Below are positions 52,510 through 61,942 of a stretch of 64,000 nt of DNA, in pieces (positions within the stretch are counted from its first letter, which is position 1; each line of letters opens with the position of its first letter). Under the pieces are notes generated by a model, which ran no database searches, had not been told where the DNA came from, and worked only from the letters and a program-made list of their open reading frames with translations. A program made the position numbers and the translations under genes. This stretch comes from JAAXGI01 sp965206975 (GTDB lineage: Bacteria > Gemmatimonadota > Gemmatimonadetes > Longimicrobiales > Gaopeijiaceae), in assembly GCA_965206975.1 (NCBI GenBank), contig OZ242253.1, positions 2,604,001-2,668,000 on the forward strand, given 5' to 3'.

Positions 52510-54681
52510 ATGAATACGAATCGACCGCTGCCTGCGGCTCTCGCCATCACGATCCCGCTCGTGGCGCTCCTAGCGCTGGCGGCCCTTCCGGGGCTCGCCT
52601 CGGCTCAGGGGACGTATACCTCCACGCAGGCCGAGGCGGGCGAGGTCCTCTACAACGAGGCGTGCGCCGTCTGCCATCTCGAGGATTTCCAGGGCTCCTT
52701 CGAGGCGCCGGAACTCGCGGGTCCGAACTTCCGGAACATCTGGGGCGGTCGGCCCATCGGCGACCTCCTCGAGCTGATCTCGACGACGATGCCCCCGGGC
52801 GAGATCGGCTCGCTCTCGGACGGCGAGAACGCCTCGATCGTTGCGTACATCCTCGAGGCCAACGATGTGGTGGCCGGATCCGGCGCGCTCACGATGGCGT
52901 CGACCGGGACGGTGATCCCGGGTACCGAGCCCGTAGCGGTGTCCGATGGCTCCGGGACTCCGCCCGTTCCCGGGAGTGCCGGGACGATCCGCTCTGCCGA
53001 CACGCGCCAGGCAGCGCCGGAGTTCCTGGGGGAGATCACCGAGACGGCGACGAGCGTGACCGAGACCTTCCGGGCCGTCGGCGCCTACGATTCGGTCTCG
53101 GATGCGGACCTCGCTTCCCCGCCGGCGGGGGACTGGCTCCACTGGAGGGGCTCCCCCTACTCGGAGGGCTACAGCCGCCTCGACCAGATCAACGCGGAGA
53201 ACGTGGACCGGCTCCAGCTCGCTTGGGTCTGGGCGCTGCCGGACGGCAGCCGCTACCGGACGGCGGCCGTGGAGCGCGACGGTGTTCTCTTCCTCACGAC
53301 CGCCGGAGGCGCGGTGCAGGCGCTTGAGGCGGATGCCGGGACGATCCTCTGGGAGTGGCGCCGGAAGGACGCGAACATCGGACAGCGGGTCCAGAGCGTG
53401 GCGCTCTGGGAGGACTTGGTGATGGTGGCTACCCCGGACGGTGCGATGGTGGCCCTCGAGGCGGGAACGGGCCGCGTTCGCTGGGAGCATGAGACCGGCT
53501 TCGGGAACACGGCGGGTCCGGTCGTCGCGGACGGGAAGGTGATCAACGGAGTGAACGGGTGCGGGCGGTTCGTCGACGAGAAGTGCTTCGTCGCCGCCTA
53601 CGATGCGAGGACGGGCGACGAGCTCTGGAGGACGGAGGTGATCCCGCGTCCGGGCGAGCCGGGCGGGGATACGTGGGGGGACATGCCCTTCGAGCTTCGG
53701 GCGGGAGGCGAGCTCTGGAATGGCGGGAGCTGGGACCCGGAGCTCGGGCTCGTCTACTTCGGTACGGCGCAGGCGAAGCCGTGGACGGCGATCAGCCGCG
53801 GGATGACGACGGCCGACTCCACGCTCTACGCGAACTCCACCCTCGCACTTGACGTCGACACGGGAGAGATCGTCTGGCACCGGCAGCACGTGCCGGCAGA
53901 GTCGCTCGACATGGACGAGGGGTTCGAGCAGGTGCTCGCCGACATCGAGGGCCGTCCCTCGCTCCTCACGATCGGAAAGCACGGCGTTCTCTGGAAGCTC
54001 GACCGCCGCGATGGGACCTTCCTCGGGCTCCGGGAGATGGTCAATCAGAACATCCTCTCCATCGACACGGAGACGGGGTCGGTGCAGTACCGGGACGACA
54101 TCGCGAATGCCGGGTTCGGCGACTGGGTCTCGGTCTGCCCCTCGACGGCGGGCGGTCACAACTGGCAGGCGACGAGTTATTCCCCGGCGGCGGGACTCAT
54201 GGTCCTCCCGCTGAGCCAGAGCTGCATGGAGATGACGGCGCGGGAAATCGTCCTCGAGCCGGGGAGCGGGGGGAGTGGGGGGGAGCGCGCGTGGATGGAG
54301 ATGCCCGGGACGAACGGGAACTTCGGGAAGCTCGCCGCCGTGGACGTCGCCACGATGGAGGAGGTGTGGAGCGTCGAGCAGCGCGCCCCCTTCCTCACCG
54401 CGACGCTCACGACCGCGGGCGGCCTCGTCTTCGCCGGGGACTACGACCGGTGGTTCCGCGCCTACGACATCGAGACCGGAGAGGTCCTCTGGCAGACGCG
54501 CCTCGGGACCACGGTCCAGGGCTTTCCGATGACATTCGCGGTGGACGGGGTTCAGTACGTGGCGATGACGGCGGCGCGCGAGGGGGGAAGCCCGTGGCGG
54601 ATCGCGACCTTCCTCGCGACGGAGTTCGTGAGCCGGGCCGAGGCCAATGCCCTCTACGTCTTCCGGCTGATGGACCCGTAG
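52510..54681 (+). CDS. Quinohemoprotein dehydrogenase: cytochrome c plus PQQ propeller, copy 3
   Basis: 723 residues. Signal peptide to SAQ32; cytochrome c with CAVCH at 52-56 and distal segment MPPGEIGSLSDGENASIVAYIL; then a PQQ propeller (WLHWRGSPYSEGYSRLDQI, GTILWEWRRKD, PGEPGGDTWGDMP, SWDPELGLVYFG, LYANSTLALDVDTGEIVWH, CPSTAGGHNWQATSY). The family Cys pair is present (NGCGRFVDEKCF). Like copies 1 and 2 it should oxidise an alcohol or aldehyde outside the cytoplasm and pass electrons via its heme. It has its own promoter with a palindrome. No monooxygenase pair is directly attached, but copy 4 of that pair ends 1 kb upstream. Confidence 0.9.
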   Translation: MNTNRPLPAALAITIPLVALLALAALPGLASAQGTYTSTQAEAGEVLYNEACAVCHLEDFQGSFEAPELAGPNFRNIWGGRPIGDLLELISTTMPPGEIGSLSDGENASIVAYILEANDVVAGSGALTMASTGTVIPGTEPVAVSDGSGTPPVPGSAGTIRSADTRQAAPEFLGEITETATSVTETFRAVGAYDSVSDADLASPPAGDWLHWRGSPYSEGYSRLDQINAENVDRLQLAWVWALPDGSRYRTAAVERDGVLFLTTAGGAVQALEADAGTILWEWRRKDANIGQRVQSVALWEDLVMVATPDGAMVALEAGTGRVRWEHETGFGNTAGPVVADGKVINGVNGCGRFVDEKCFVAAYDARTGDELWRTEVIPRPGEPGGDTWGDMPFELRAGGELWNGGSWDPELGLVYFGTAQAKPWTAISRGMTTADSTLYANSTLALDVDTGEIVWHRQHVPAESLDMDEGFEQVLADIEGRPSLLTIGKHGVLWKLDRRDGTFLGLREMVNQNILSIDTETGSVQYRDDIANAGFGDWVSVCPSTAGGHNWQATSYSPAAGLMVLPLSQSCMEMTAREIVLEPGSGGSGGERAWMEMPGTNGNFGKLAAVDVATMEEVWSVEQRAPFLTATLTTAGGLVFAGDYDRWFRAYDIETGEVLWQTRLGTTVQGFPMTFAVDGVQYVAMTAAREGGSPWRIATFLATEFVSRAEANALYVFRLMDP

Positions 54682-54835
54682 ACCGCTCCGTTGGGCCCGT
54701 CCCCCGTACTCGCGGGGCGGGGGGAGGACGAACGCCGCGGGCGTTGCCTCGGGGCTTCCGGTCGCTTCGGCGCGGGTTCCAAGCGGCTGGCCCCCCGGGG
54801 CTTTCTACTTGACTGAACCATAGGATGCGGACGGA

Positions 54836-57226
54836 ATGACTGCCACCTCTCTCCCCGCTCCGCCGGGGCGGGCACGCTCGAGCCGCTTCGGGGCGCGCAG
54901 TACCGGCGCGTGGCTCGCCGCGCTTCCCCTCCTGACAGGCACCGTGGGCGTCTCCGCCATCGAGGCGCAGGACCCCGCCGAGGGATCCCGGCCGGCGGTG
55001 GCGGTCGAGGCCGGGCTGCGCCGGGCCGCGGCGGCCCCGGCCGCCGGAGGGTTGAGCGCTTCGAACTGGCGCGATCCCGCACTCTGGGGGGGGGCTGACG
55101 TCATCACGGACTTCATTCAGACGGAGCCCGTCGCGGCGGCCCGGGCGTCGGAGCGCACCGAGGTCCGGGTGGCCTTCGACGACGAGACCGTCTACGTGGG
55201 CGCGTGGCTCTACGACTCCGATCCGAACGGGATCATTGTCGGCGAGCAGCGCCGCGACGCCAACCTGGGGCGCTTCGATGCCTTCCTCGTCGTCTTCGAC
55301 ACCTACCTCGACCGGGAGAACGGGTTCCTCTTCGCGACGAACCCCGGCGGGATCGAGCACGACGGGCAGGTGATCGACGAGGGTCGGCAGACGGGAAGGG
55401 GGCAGGGCAGGGCCGCCCGGCAGCAGGGAGGCGCCCAGGGCGGCTTCAACCTAAACTGGGACGGGAGCTGGACGGTGACGACCGAGCAGGACGGGGAGGG
55501 GTGGTACGCCTTATTCCAGATCCCCTTCTCGACGCTGCGCTACGGCGGGGGCGGCGTCCAGGAGTGGGGGGTGAACTTCGGCCGCTACATCGGGCGCAAG
55601 ACCGAGCAGGTCTACTGGGCCCCGATCCCGCAGCAGGAGAACGTCTACCGCGTCTCGTACGCCGGGGTGCTGGACGAGCTCGATGTCCCGGCCCAGCGGA
55701 CGTTCACCGTCACGCCCTACGCCCTGAGCGCGGCCCAGAAGGTCCCTGCCACCGGGCTCGGGGTCGAGTATCCCTTCGAGGTTGGCGGCGACGCGAAGAT
55801 CGGGATTACCCCGGCGCTCTCCCTCGACCTGACGGTGAATACGGACTTCGCGCAGGTCGAGGTCGATAACGAGCAGGTTGACCTGACCCGCTTCAACCTC
55901 TTCTTCCCGGAGAAGCGCCCCTTCTTCCTCGAGAACGCGGGCCGGTTCGCGGTCGGAAACAACCAGGCGGCCCAGATGTTCTTCAGCCGCCGGATCGGGA
56001 TCGCCGACGACGGGACCCCTGTCCCGATCGCGTGGGGGAGTCGGCTCTCCGGCCGGGTCGGCGGGCTCGATGTCGGGCTCATCCACATGCGTACGGACCG
56101 CGTCGAGAGTGGGACGCCGGGAAACGGGTATACCGTGGCGCGGTTCGCACAGGAGCTGCCGAACCGCTCCGGCGTGGGCGTGATGTACACCGAGCGCGCC
56201 GCGCTCGGTGTCGCGGGGGACCGCGGCCGGACCTACGCCCTCGATACGAACATCGGGATCGGGGAGTTCTTCAACTTCACCGGAGTGGTGGGGGCGACCT
56301 CCGCCCACCGGCCCGGGGAGGTTGCGCTCACCGATGCCCGGGAGGCGGTCATCCTCTCGGCGAACTACCGTGACCCCGCCTGGCAGTTTCGGGCCTCGTA
56401 CGACCGGATCGGGGAGAACTTCGACCCGGAGGTCGGCTACCTCCGGAGGTCCGACTTCCAGCAGGTGTCTGGAACGGTCTGGCGGGACATTCGCGTCCCC
56501 TCCTCGGATCTGATCCGTCAGCTCAGCCCGCACATGAGCTACACCACGTCGTACGGGCTCGAGAGCGGGCTCAAGGAGACCGCGATCTGGCACTCCCACG
56601 TGATCACCGCCCTTGAGAACGGGGGCCGGGCCGCGTTCGCGGCGGACTGGCTCTTCGACGGCTTCTACGAACCGTTCCGGCTCACCACGGGGGTGGACGA
56701 CGAGGGGAACCGGACGTACGTGGAGGTGCCCTCCGGGGAATACTCCGGATGGTTCTTCCTCCCGGAGTTCAGCACGAGCTCGCAGGTGCCCGTCGTCCTG
56801 AACACGAGCCTCTCCCTCGGCCAGTTCTTTTCCGGTACCCAGAAGGGTGGGAGCGCCTCCGTCTCCTTCCAGCTCGGGGGCGCGCTTGCCGGGGAGCTCG
56901 GGGTGCAGTACGACCAGATCTCCCTCCCGCACCCCGGGGGGGAGTTCGACACGACGCTCCTGAGCTCCCGGGTGGGCTACTCCTTCAGCCCGAGCGTCTT
57001 CGTCCAGTCGCTCGTCCAATACAATACGCAGACCGACGTGTGGTCGGGGAACTTGCGATTCGGGTGGGTCGATACGGCCGGGACGGGTCTCTTCGTGGTC
57101 TACAACGAGCGGCAGAGTTCACACTTGAGAGCGCTGCCGGAGGCGCTCCTCGAGCGTACCGTGTCGGTCAAGTTCAGCCGGCAGATCGATGTGGCCGAGA
57201 TGCGCCGCGGTGGGTTCGGGCTGTGA
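54836..57226 (+). CDS. DUF5916 protein with N-terminal CBM9-like domain
   Basis: 796 residues. Signal segment to about residue 45 (ALPLLTGTVGVSAIEAQ). A CBM9-like sugar-binding-type sandwich follows (DPALWGGADVITDFIQTEPV, RVAFDDETVYVGAWLYDSDP, DAFLVVFDTYLDRENGFLFA, GWYALFQIPFSTLRYGG). Then comes the DUF5916 region, a beta-barrel-like stretch with VNTDFAQVEVDNEQVDLTRF and NLFFPEKRPFFLENAG, and a last section ending in alternating strands (VQYNTQTDVWSGNLRFGWVD). Such proteins are probably outer-membrane barrels of unknown role in Bacteroidota and Gemmatimonadota. The frame 57244-57744 starts 17 bp later and may be co-transcribed. Confidence 0.88.
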   Translation: MTATSLPAPPGRARSSRFGARSTGAWLAALPLLTGTVGVSAIEAQDPAEGSRPAVAVEAGLRRAAAAPAAGGLSASNWRDPALWGGADVITDFIQTEPVAAARASERTEVRVAFDDETVYVGAWLYDSDPNGIIVGEQRRDANLGRFDAFLVVFDTYLDRENGFLFATNPGGIEHDGQVIDEGRQTGRGQGRAARQQGGAQGGFNLNWDGSWTVTTEQDGEGWYALFQIPFSTLRYGGGGVQEWGVNFGRYIGRKTEQVYWAPIPQQENVYRVSYAGVLDELDVPAQRTFTVTPYALSAAQKVPATGLGVEYPFEVGGDAKIGITPALSLDLTVNTDFAQVEVDNEQVDLTRFNLFFPEKRPFFLENAGRFAVGNNQAAQMFFSRRIGIADDGTPVPIAWGSRLSGRVGGLDVGLIHMRTDRVESGTPGNGYTVARFAQELPNRSGVGVMYTERAALGVAGDRGRTYALDTNIGIGEFFNFTGVVGATSAHRPGEVALTDAREAVILSANYRDPAWQFRASYDRIGENFDPEVGYLRRSDFQQVSGTVWRDIRVPSSDLIRQLSPHMSYTTSYGLESGLKETAIWHSHVITALENGGRAAFAADWLFDGFYEPFRLTTGVDDEGNRTYVEVPSGEYSGWFFLPEFSTSSQVPVVLNTSLSLGQFFSGTQKGGSASVSFQLGGALAGELGVQYDQISLPHPGGEFDTTLLSSRVGYSFSPSVFVQSLVQYNTQTDVWSGNLRFGWVDTAGTGLFVVYNERQSSHLRALPEALLERTVSVKFSRQIDVAEMRRGGFGL

Positions 57227-57243
57227 CCGGGGGGTTGTAGGGG

Positions 57244-57744
57244 TTGATCACGGGGCTCCGGCAGTGGATCCTCGCTCTCGTCGTTCTGGGGTTCCTCGCC
57301 GGGGGCGCCTCGAGGCTGCAGCGGGTCGTCCGCGCCAACTCCGCGGTCGCGACGGCGGAGCGGCTCAGGGAAACGCTCGGCGGCGTGCGCTCCGAGCTCG
57401 ACGCCTGCCTCGCGACGCGTGACCGCTCGGAGCTCCGCTTTGAGGCGCTGGCCCGGGAGACGCACCGGCTACGGCAGGAGCTCGATTCGATCGAGGCGAT
57501 GGATTCGCGCGGGGTGCCCGAAGAGGCCTACGGCGCGTATCTCTCCCGGATCGAGGAGTACAACGTGGCGGTCCCCGATTGGGAGCGGCAGGCGGAGAAC
57601 CTCACCGCGCTCGCGCTCGAATGCGACTCGCTTGCCCAGGATCACAACGAGCGGGTCGAGTCGCTCCGCGATTTCCTGGTGGTGGAGGGGATCTGGGAGG
57701 AGGAGTGGCTGGGTACCGGGGGAGGCGTGGGCCGGCCCGACTAG
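57244..57744 (+). CDS. Membrane-anchored coiled-coil protein of unknown function
   Basis: 166 residues from a TTG at 57244, 17 bp after the DUF5916 gene. One N-terminal membrane segment (WILALVVLGFLAGGASRL) is followed by a long acidic helix (AERLRETLGGVRSELDACLA, RFEALARETHRLRQELDSIE, AENLTALALECDSLAQDHNE) likely to form a coiled coil facing the periplasm. The end is Gly-rich. No domain recognised. The start is not certain as no ATG is available nearby. A bidirectional terminator follows. Confidence 0.65.
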   Translation: MITGLRQWILALVVLGFLAGGASRLQRVVRANSAVATAERLRETLGGVRSELDACLATRDRSELRFEALARETHRLRQELDSIEAMDSRGVPEEAYGAYLSRIEEYNVAVPDWERQAENLTALALECDSLAQDHNERVESLRDFLVVEGIWEEEWLGTGGGVGRPD

Positions 57745-57757
57745 GGCGCACGAACAG

Positions 57758-57804
57758 AAAGGGGGCCCCTCAGGCGACAGCGCACCTCGTGAGGGGCCCC
57801 CTTT
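57758..57804. terminator. Bidirectional terminator between the coiled-coil and cold shock genes
   Basis: Perfect 15-bp stem, AAAGGGGGCCCCTCA at 57758-57772 and its complement at 57790-57804, with a 17-base loop. It separates convergent genes, with short T and A runs inside the stem ends, so it can serve both strands. Confidence 0.85.
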
Positions 57805-57838
57805 CCCCTAGCCTTCGCCAGGGAAGAAGCCCGTGCGG

Positions 57839-58048
57839 CTAGCCCACCTTTGTGACGTTTTCTGCGGCCGGGCCCTTCTCTCCCTCGACTCGATCAAACT
57901 CGACGCGCTCGCCCTCGGACAGGGACTTGAACCCCTCCTGCTGGATGGCGCTGTGGTGGACGAAGCAGTCCTTCGAGCCGTCTTCCGGGGTGATGAAGCC
58001 GAATCCCTTGGCGTCGTTGAACCACTTGACCGTTCCGGTAATGCCCAT
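57839..58048 (-). CDS. cspA: Cold shock protein (CspA family)
   Basis: 69 residues, the full length for the family. MGITGTVKWFNDAKGFGFIT gives RNP1 (KGFGFI), and DCFVHHSAIQQEGFKSL gives RNP2 (here CFVHH). The single OB-fold binds single-stranded RNA and DNA and acts as an RNA chaperone. The ATG follows GGAGTAAGGA. About 150 bp of leader lies upstream, as is usual for cold-shock mRNAs, including a short inverted repeat (GCGGATTAAATCCCGC), though no promoter stands out. It shares the terminator at 57758 with the convergent gene. Confidence 0.95.
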   Translation of the reverse strand: MGITGTVKWFNDAKGFGFITPEDGSKDCFVHHSAIQQEGFKSLSEGERVEFDRVEGEKGPAAENVTKVG

Positions 58049-58233
58049 TCCTTACTCCGTGTCTGTTGGTGAAAGCGGGGTCCGGTTTACTCCCTGCCCA
58101 TCGTTCACCTGCCTGCTGCGGGATTTAATCCGCTCTCGCAGTGTGCGTAGGCGTACCTATGTAGGCGAGCCCACGCAAGGGTAAGCGCCGCGTCACCCCC
58201 TGTCAATCTCGACTCGGGGGAGTGACGGAGGGA

Positions 58234-58650
58234 TCAGAGGGAGAGGATGTAGGCCGCGAGCGCGGAAAGCTGCTCATCGGTCAGGGTCCTGCCGCCCATG
58301 GGTGGCATCCCGGTATCGGAGATGCGCGGCTCCGTCACCCCATTCCGGATGAGGTCCGCGAGCTCCGCCATCGCATTCGGGCTCGACGGGTCGATCCACG
58401 CCCAGTCGTCATCCGTCAGATCCGGACCGAAACTGCCGCCTACGCCTCCATTCCCGTGGCAGACCGTGCAACTTCCGGCGCCCCCGAAGACCTGCTCCCC
58501 CTGGGCGATCAGCTCCGGGGTCGGGGCCATCGCCGTGTCGGCTGCGGGAGCCGGTGCGCTCCCGGGCATCTCGGCGCCTGCGCAGCCCGCCGTCAACGCG
58601 GCGGCGGCGAGCGCGCCAGCCCACCACTTTCCAGCCTTACTCTGTCCCAT
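58234..58650 (-). CDS. Small lipoprotein cytochrome c
   Basis: 138 residues from ATG 58650. Lipobox AALTAGC. One heme site, CTVCH, within GEQVFGGAGSCTVCHGNGGV, and a likely axial Met in DTGMPPMGGRTLTDEQLSAL near the end, the class I cytochrome c layout. It is an obvious candidate soluble or membrane-anchored electron carrier for the unfused PQQ dehydrogenases, although no gene near it states this. An Ala/Pro-rich linker (GSAPAPAADTAMAP) tethers it to the membrane. Confidence 0.88.
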   Translation of the reverse strand: MGQSKAGKWWAGALAAAALTAGCAGAEMPGSAPAPAADTAMAPTPELIAQGEQVFGGAGSCTVCHGNGGVGGSFGPDLTDDDWAWIDPSSPNAMAELADLIRNGVTEPRISDTGMPPMGGRTLTDEQLSALAAYILSL

Positions 58651-58803
58651 CGATGCGTTCCTTACGGTGGAGGGTGCCAGGGGCGACAACGAAGAAACTA
58701 GCACTCCATCGCGAGTCTTGTCCAACGACAAGTGAGCCCGAAGGGGAGGCGGGTTTCCAGCGAGAAGTGAGCCTGGAGCGCGGGGCGAAGAGATCATGGG
58801 AGG

Positions 58804-59390
58804 ATGACCGTGACACTGCGCACCGAACGGATTCGGACCTTCGAGCAGGTACGTACCTTCGTGGAAGGCAGCGAGCCGGGCGACTTCAAGCTCGTCGACC
58901 GCGACGCGACCTACGCCTTCGTCTCCCGGACGCTAGCTCGTTTCCGGTACCACGGCCTCGGTAGAGCGGACAAGGACCTGGTCAACCGGTTCCTGGAGAA
59001 GGTCACGGGCTTCTCCAGGGCCCAGATCACCCGCCTCATCCAACAGCACCGCCGCAGCGGCCACATCCGCGACCACGGCAACAAGCCCCCCGCCAAGCCG
59101 TTCTCACGCCGCGACACGCCCCGGGACGTCGCCCTGCTAGCCGAGGCCGGGCCGGCCTTCGGTTAGCTCTCCGGCCCCGCAACGAACAAGTTCCTGCGGC
59201 GCATGCATGAGCTCTACGGTGACGCACGCTTCCAACCGCTCGTCTCGATCTCCAACGGCCACACCTACAACCTGAGAAAGACCCGGCCCAGCCGGGTGGC
59301 CATCAGCCGGCCCCGCAAACCCCAGCCCGGCGGAAAGCCCGGCTTCCTGCGCGTCGACACCGATTCACCTCCGCGCGGTCCCCAACATCC
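58804..59390 (+). pseudogene. Integrase-type transposase N-terminal relic
   Basis: The frame LRTERIRTFEQVRTFVEGSE, DATYAFVSRTLARFRYHGLG and ADKDLVNRFLEKVTGFSRAQ gives the helix-turn-helix half of an integrase-catalytic-type transposase. A TAG at 59164 interrupts the frame; LSGPATNKFLRRMHELYGDA, YNLRKTRPSRVAISRPRKPQ and GGKPGFLRVDTD continue it. Homology ends at about 59365, before the catalytic core. The IS1182 element begins just after. Confidence 0.78.
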
Positions 59391-59395
59391 GCTAG

Positions 59396-61015
59396 GAGTC
59401 TGCGCCGCAGAACCCTGCGGCTATCTTTGGTGGCAGGGCATTGGGGAGGTTTGCGGCACACGGAGGGGGGTCAATGGGAACGACGTTTCGACCGTACGAT
59501 CCGGAGCAGATGTTGCTGCTGCCTCCGGATCTTCGGGAGTGGGTGTCGGAGGGTCATTTGGCGCACCATGTGAGCGACCTGGCGGACGCGGTGGATCTGG
59601 GCGCGTTCTACGGGCGGGGTACCGGGGGGACGGGCGGCGCAACTCGCCGTACGACCCGCGGACGATGGTGAAGGTGCTGATCTATGGGTATGCGACGGGC
59701 ACCTTCTCGTCGCGCAAGATGGCGAGGAAGCTGGAGGAGGATGTTGCGTTTCGGATGCTGGCGGCGGGGAACTTCCCGAAGCACCGGACGCTGTGCGAGT
59801 TCCGCAGGCGCCATCTCGGGGATTTCCGGGCGGTGTTCGTGGAGGTGGTGATGCTCGCGCGGGCCTTGGGGCTGGCGGGGCTTGGCAGGGTGTCGGTGGA
59901 CGGGACGAAGGTTCGGGCGAAGGCGAGCAAGCGCAAGGCGATGAGCTACGGCCGGATGGTCAAGGAGGAGGCTGGGCTGGAGGCGGAGATCCGGGGGCTG
60001 AGAGGGGAGATCAAGGGGTTGCTGGAGAAAGCCGAGGCGGTGGACGAAGCGGAAGACGAGCGCTACGGGGAGGAAGCTTGCGGAGACGAGGTGCCGGAGG
60101 AGCTCAGGCGGCGCGAGGACCGGCTGGCGGCGATCCGGGAGGCGAAGGCGCGCCTGGAAGCCGAGCAGAGAGCGGCGGACGACGCACGGGGCCGCAAGCC
60201 GGGGCAGACGCGCAACCCGAAGGGCGGCAGGCCCTACAAGCGGGAGTACGGAGAGCCGGACGAGGCGGCGCAGAGCAACTTCACGGACCCTGAGAGCCGG
60301 ATCATGAAGACGAGTTCGGAGGGGTTCCAGCAGTGCTACAACGCACAGGCGGTCGTGGAGGGGGAGAACCAGCTGGTGGTCGGGGCCGAGGTGACGGACA
60401 ACGCGAGCGACCAGGGCCAGCTGGTGCCCATGGTCGACGCGGTGGCGCAAGCGTACGGCGAGACGCCGGCGCAGGTGCTGGCGGACACGGGCTATTGCAA
60501 CGAGCGGGATCTCGAGGAACTGGAAGAGCGAGACATCGATGGGTATGTGGCGCTGGCCCGGGAGGGCAAGGCCGCCCCCACGGTTGACAAGGAGGAATAT
60601 CCGGCGAAAGCCCGCATGGCCGAGAAGCTGGCGAGCGAAGATGGTCGAAGACGCTACGCACGGCGAAAGTGGCAGGCCGAAGCGCCCATCGGCTGGATCA
60701 AGGAGGTGATGGGCTTTCGACGATTCAGCTTCCGGGGCCTCGAGAAGGTCCGGGCCGGAGTGGACCCTCGTGTGCCTGGCACTCAATGTGAAGCGGCTGC
60801 ACACCCTTCAGGCGGCATGACTGCACGAGGGTTCACCCCCGCATCTGCCGGCGCGAGGGCTCTCGTAGCTCTCTTGCCCCCCCAACGCATCCATTCCGCT
60901 CTCCCGATCCGTCGCAGACACAAGTCCTCAACCTCCCAATCACCCGGATCCGCCTCGCCGCGGACGGCTCCATGACCATTCGGCTCAGTCAGCTGTGCTT
61001 CTGCGGCGCAGACTC
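59396..61015 (+). mobile_element. IS1182-family insertion sequence with CTAG target duplication
   Basis: A 17-bp perfect terminal inverted repeat starts GAGTCTGCGCCGCAGAA at 59396 and its complement ends at 61015. The palindromic target CTAG is duplicated on both sides (59392-59395 and 61016-61019), which is typical of IS1182. The element is about 1620 bp and carries one transposase frame, broken by two frameshifts. Confidence 0.93.
59474..60820 (+). pseudogene. IS1182-family transposase with two frameshifts
   Basis: MGTTFRPYDPEQMLLLPPDL begins the IS1182 N-terminal domain. A frameshift in a G-rich run near 59615 leads to NSPYDPRTMVKVLIYGYATG, NFPKHRTLCEFRRRHL and VSVDGTKVRAKASKRKAM (first catalytic Asp region). 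Later come ADTGYCNERDLEEL and WIKEVMGFRRFSFRGLEKVR, near the Glu. A second frameshift near 60748 puts TLVCLALNVKRLHTLQAA and the stop in a third frame. The enzyme cannot be made without programmed shifts. Full length would be about 450 residues. Confidence 0.88.
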
Positions 61016-61139
61016 CTAGCGCGGGTTGAGCCAGTGACCATCGCCAAAGTGGCGGCACCTTGTCACCCCCAGGGCCAAGGCCAAGCGAGCGTTTCCCGGG
61101 ACAAGCGCCGGTCTGGCGCACCGACTCGGGATCCGTCCG

Positions 61140-61574
61140 TCAAGGCCCGGAATCCGCCGACATCCCAAGGTCCATCGATGCCCCCGCTTCCGTCTGGTTC
61201 TCCTCCGGCAACAACCACCGGACCTCATTCAGGCCTGTGGACGGGTTGATGCTGACGACGACAAGGAGGTGCGCGATCCGCATCTCCGCCGGCGCCTGGC
61301 GCCACCCTCGGGCCGTTGGCTCATGATCGTAGAGCCGGGCGTTCACCGTCGCACCCGCCGGGGCCTGGGACTGAATCGCCCGGCCGAGCGCGAGCGCCTC
61401 CTCCCGCGTGACGGAGGGATCCATCGCGATCACGATCTGGCCGGCGTTCGCGCCGGAGAACTCGACGATCTGGTGCGCGGACGGATCCCCGAGGTCAAGC
61501 CAGGGATGCCCTGCGTCGGCGGAGGCGCACCCCCCGACGATGGTTGTCCAAAGTACGAGCGAGTGTCGGCTCAA
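61140..61574 (-). CDS. Small lipoprotein of unknown function
   Basis: 144 residues from a TTG at 61574, chosen because GGAAGGAG sits seven bases upstream and because it gives a clean lipobox (SLVLWTTIVGGC). The mature protein (HQIVEFSGANAGQIVIAMDP, EEALALGRAIQSQAPAGATV, MRIAHLLVVVSINPSTGLNE) suggests an alpha/beta fold but matches no family I know. It is flanked by the IS1182 element downstream and an intergenic stretch upstream. Confidence 0.65.
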   Translation of the reverse strand: MSRHSLVLWTTIVGGCASADAGHPWLDLGDPSAHQIVEFSGANAGQIVIAMDPSVTREEALALGRAIQSQAPAGATVNARLYDHEPTARGWRQAPAEMRIAHLLVVVSINPSTGLNEVRWLLPEENQTEAGASMDLGMSADSGP

Positions 61575-61942
61575 TAGCGTACTCCTTCCCACTTGGCGCG
61601 CAGGGGAGTGCCCGGCTGGACGGGGAGTGGATGCACGCATGTGCTTCCCAAGGCCCCGTAGAGTCAGAGGCCCGTCGACTCCCGAAGCAGGTGCCCGGAG
61701 CCGGGCCCCGGGATGCCCCGGGCCACACGCCCCGCCCCGGCACTTCACCCGCCGGACGGAGCATGACCCCGCTCCGGGAGACGGTCAAGCCCTCTGTCCG
61801 GGCCGTCCAACGAGGACGAATGTACGCGCTGCGGGAGGACGGCGGCCGCTCTGTTCAACCAATGCCTTCCACCCAAGCCCCCGGTATTTCCCATGCACCG
61901 TAAGCGCACAGACATCGCCCCCGGCCACCCTGCCGCGCACCG
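61575..61942. other. Intergenic stretch between two minus-strand secreted-protein genes
   Basis: No coding sequence supported on either strand. It contains a short GC hairpin (GCCGGGCCCCGGGA/..CCCCGGG at about 61705-61725), possibly a terminator for the cupin gene read leftwards. Confidence 0.45.
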
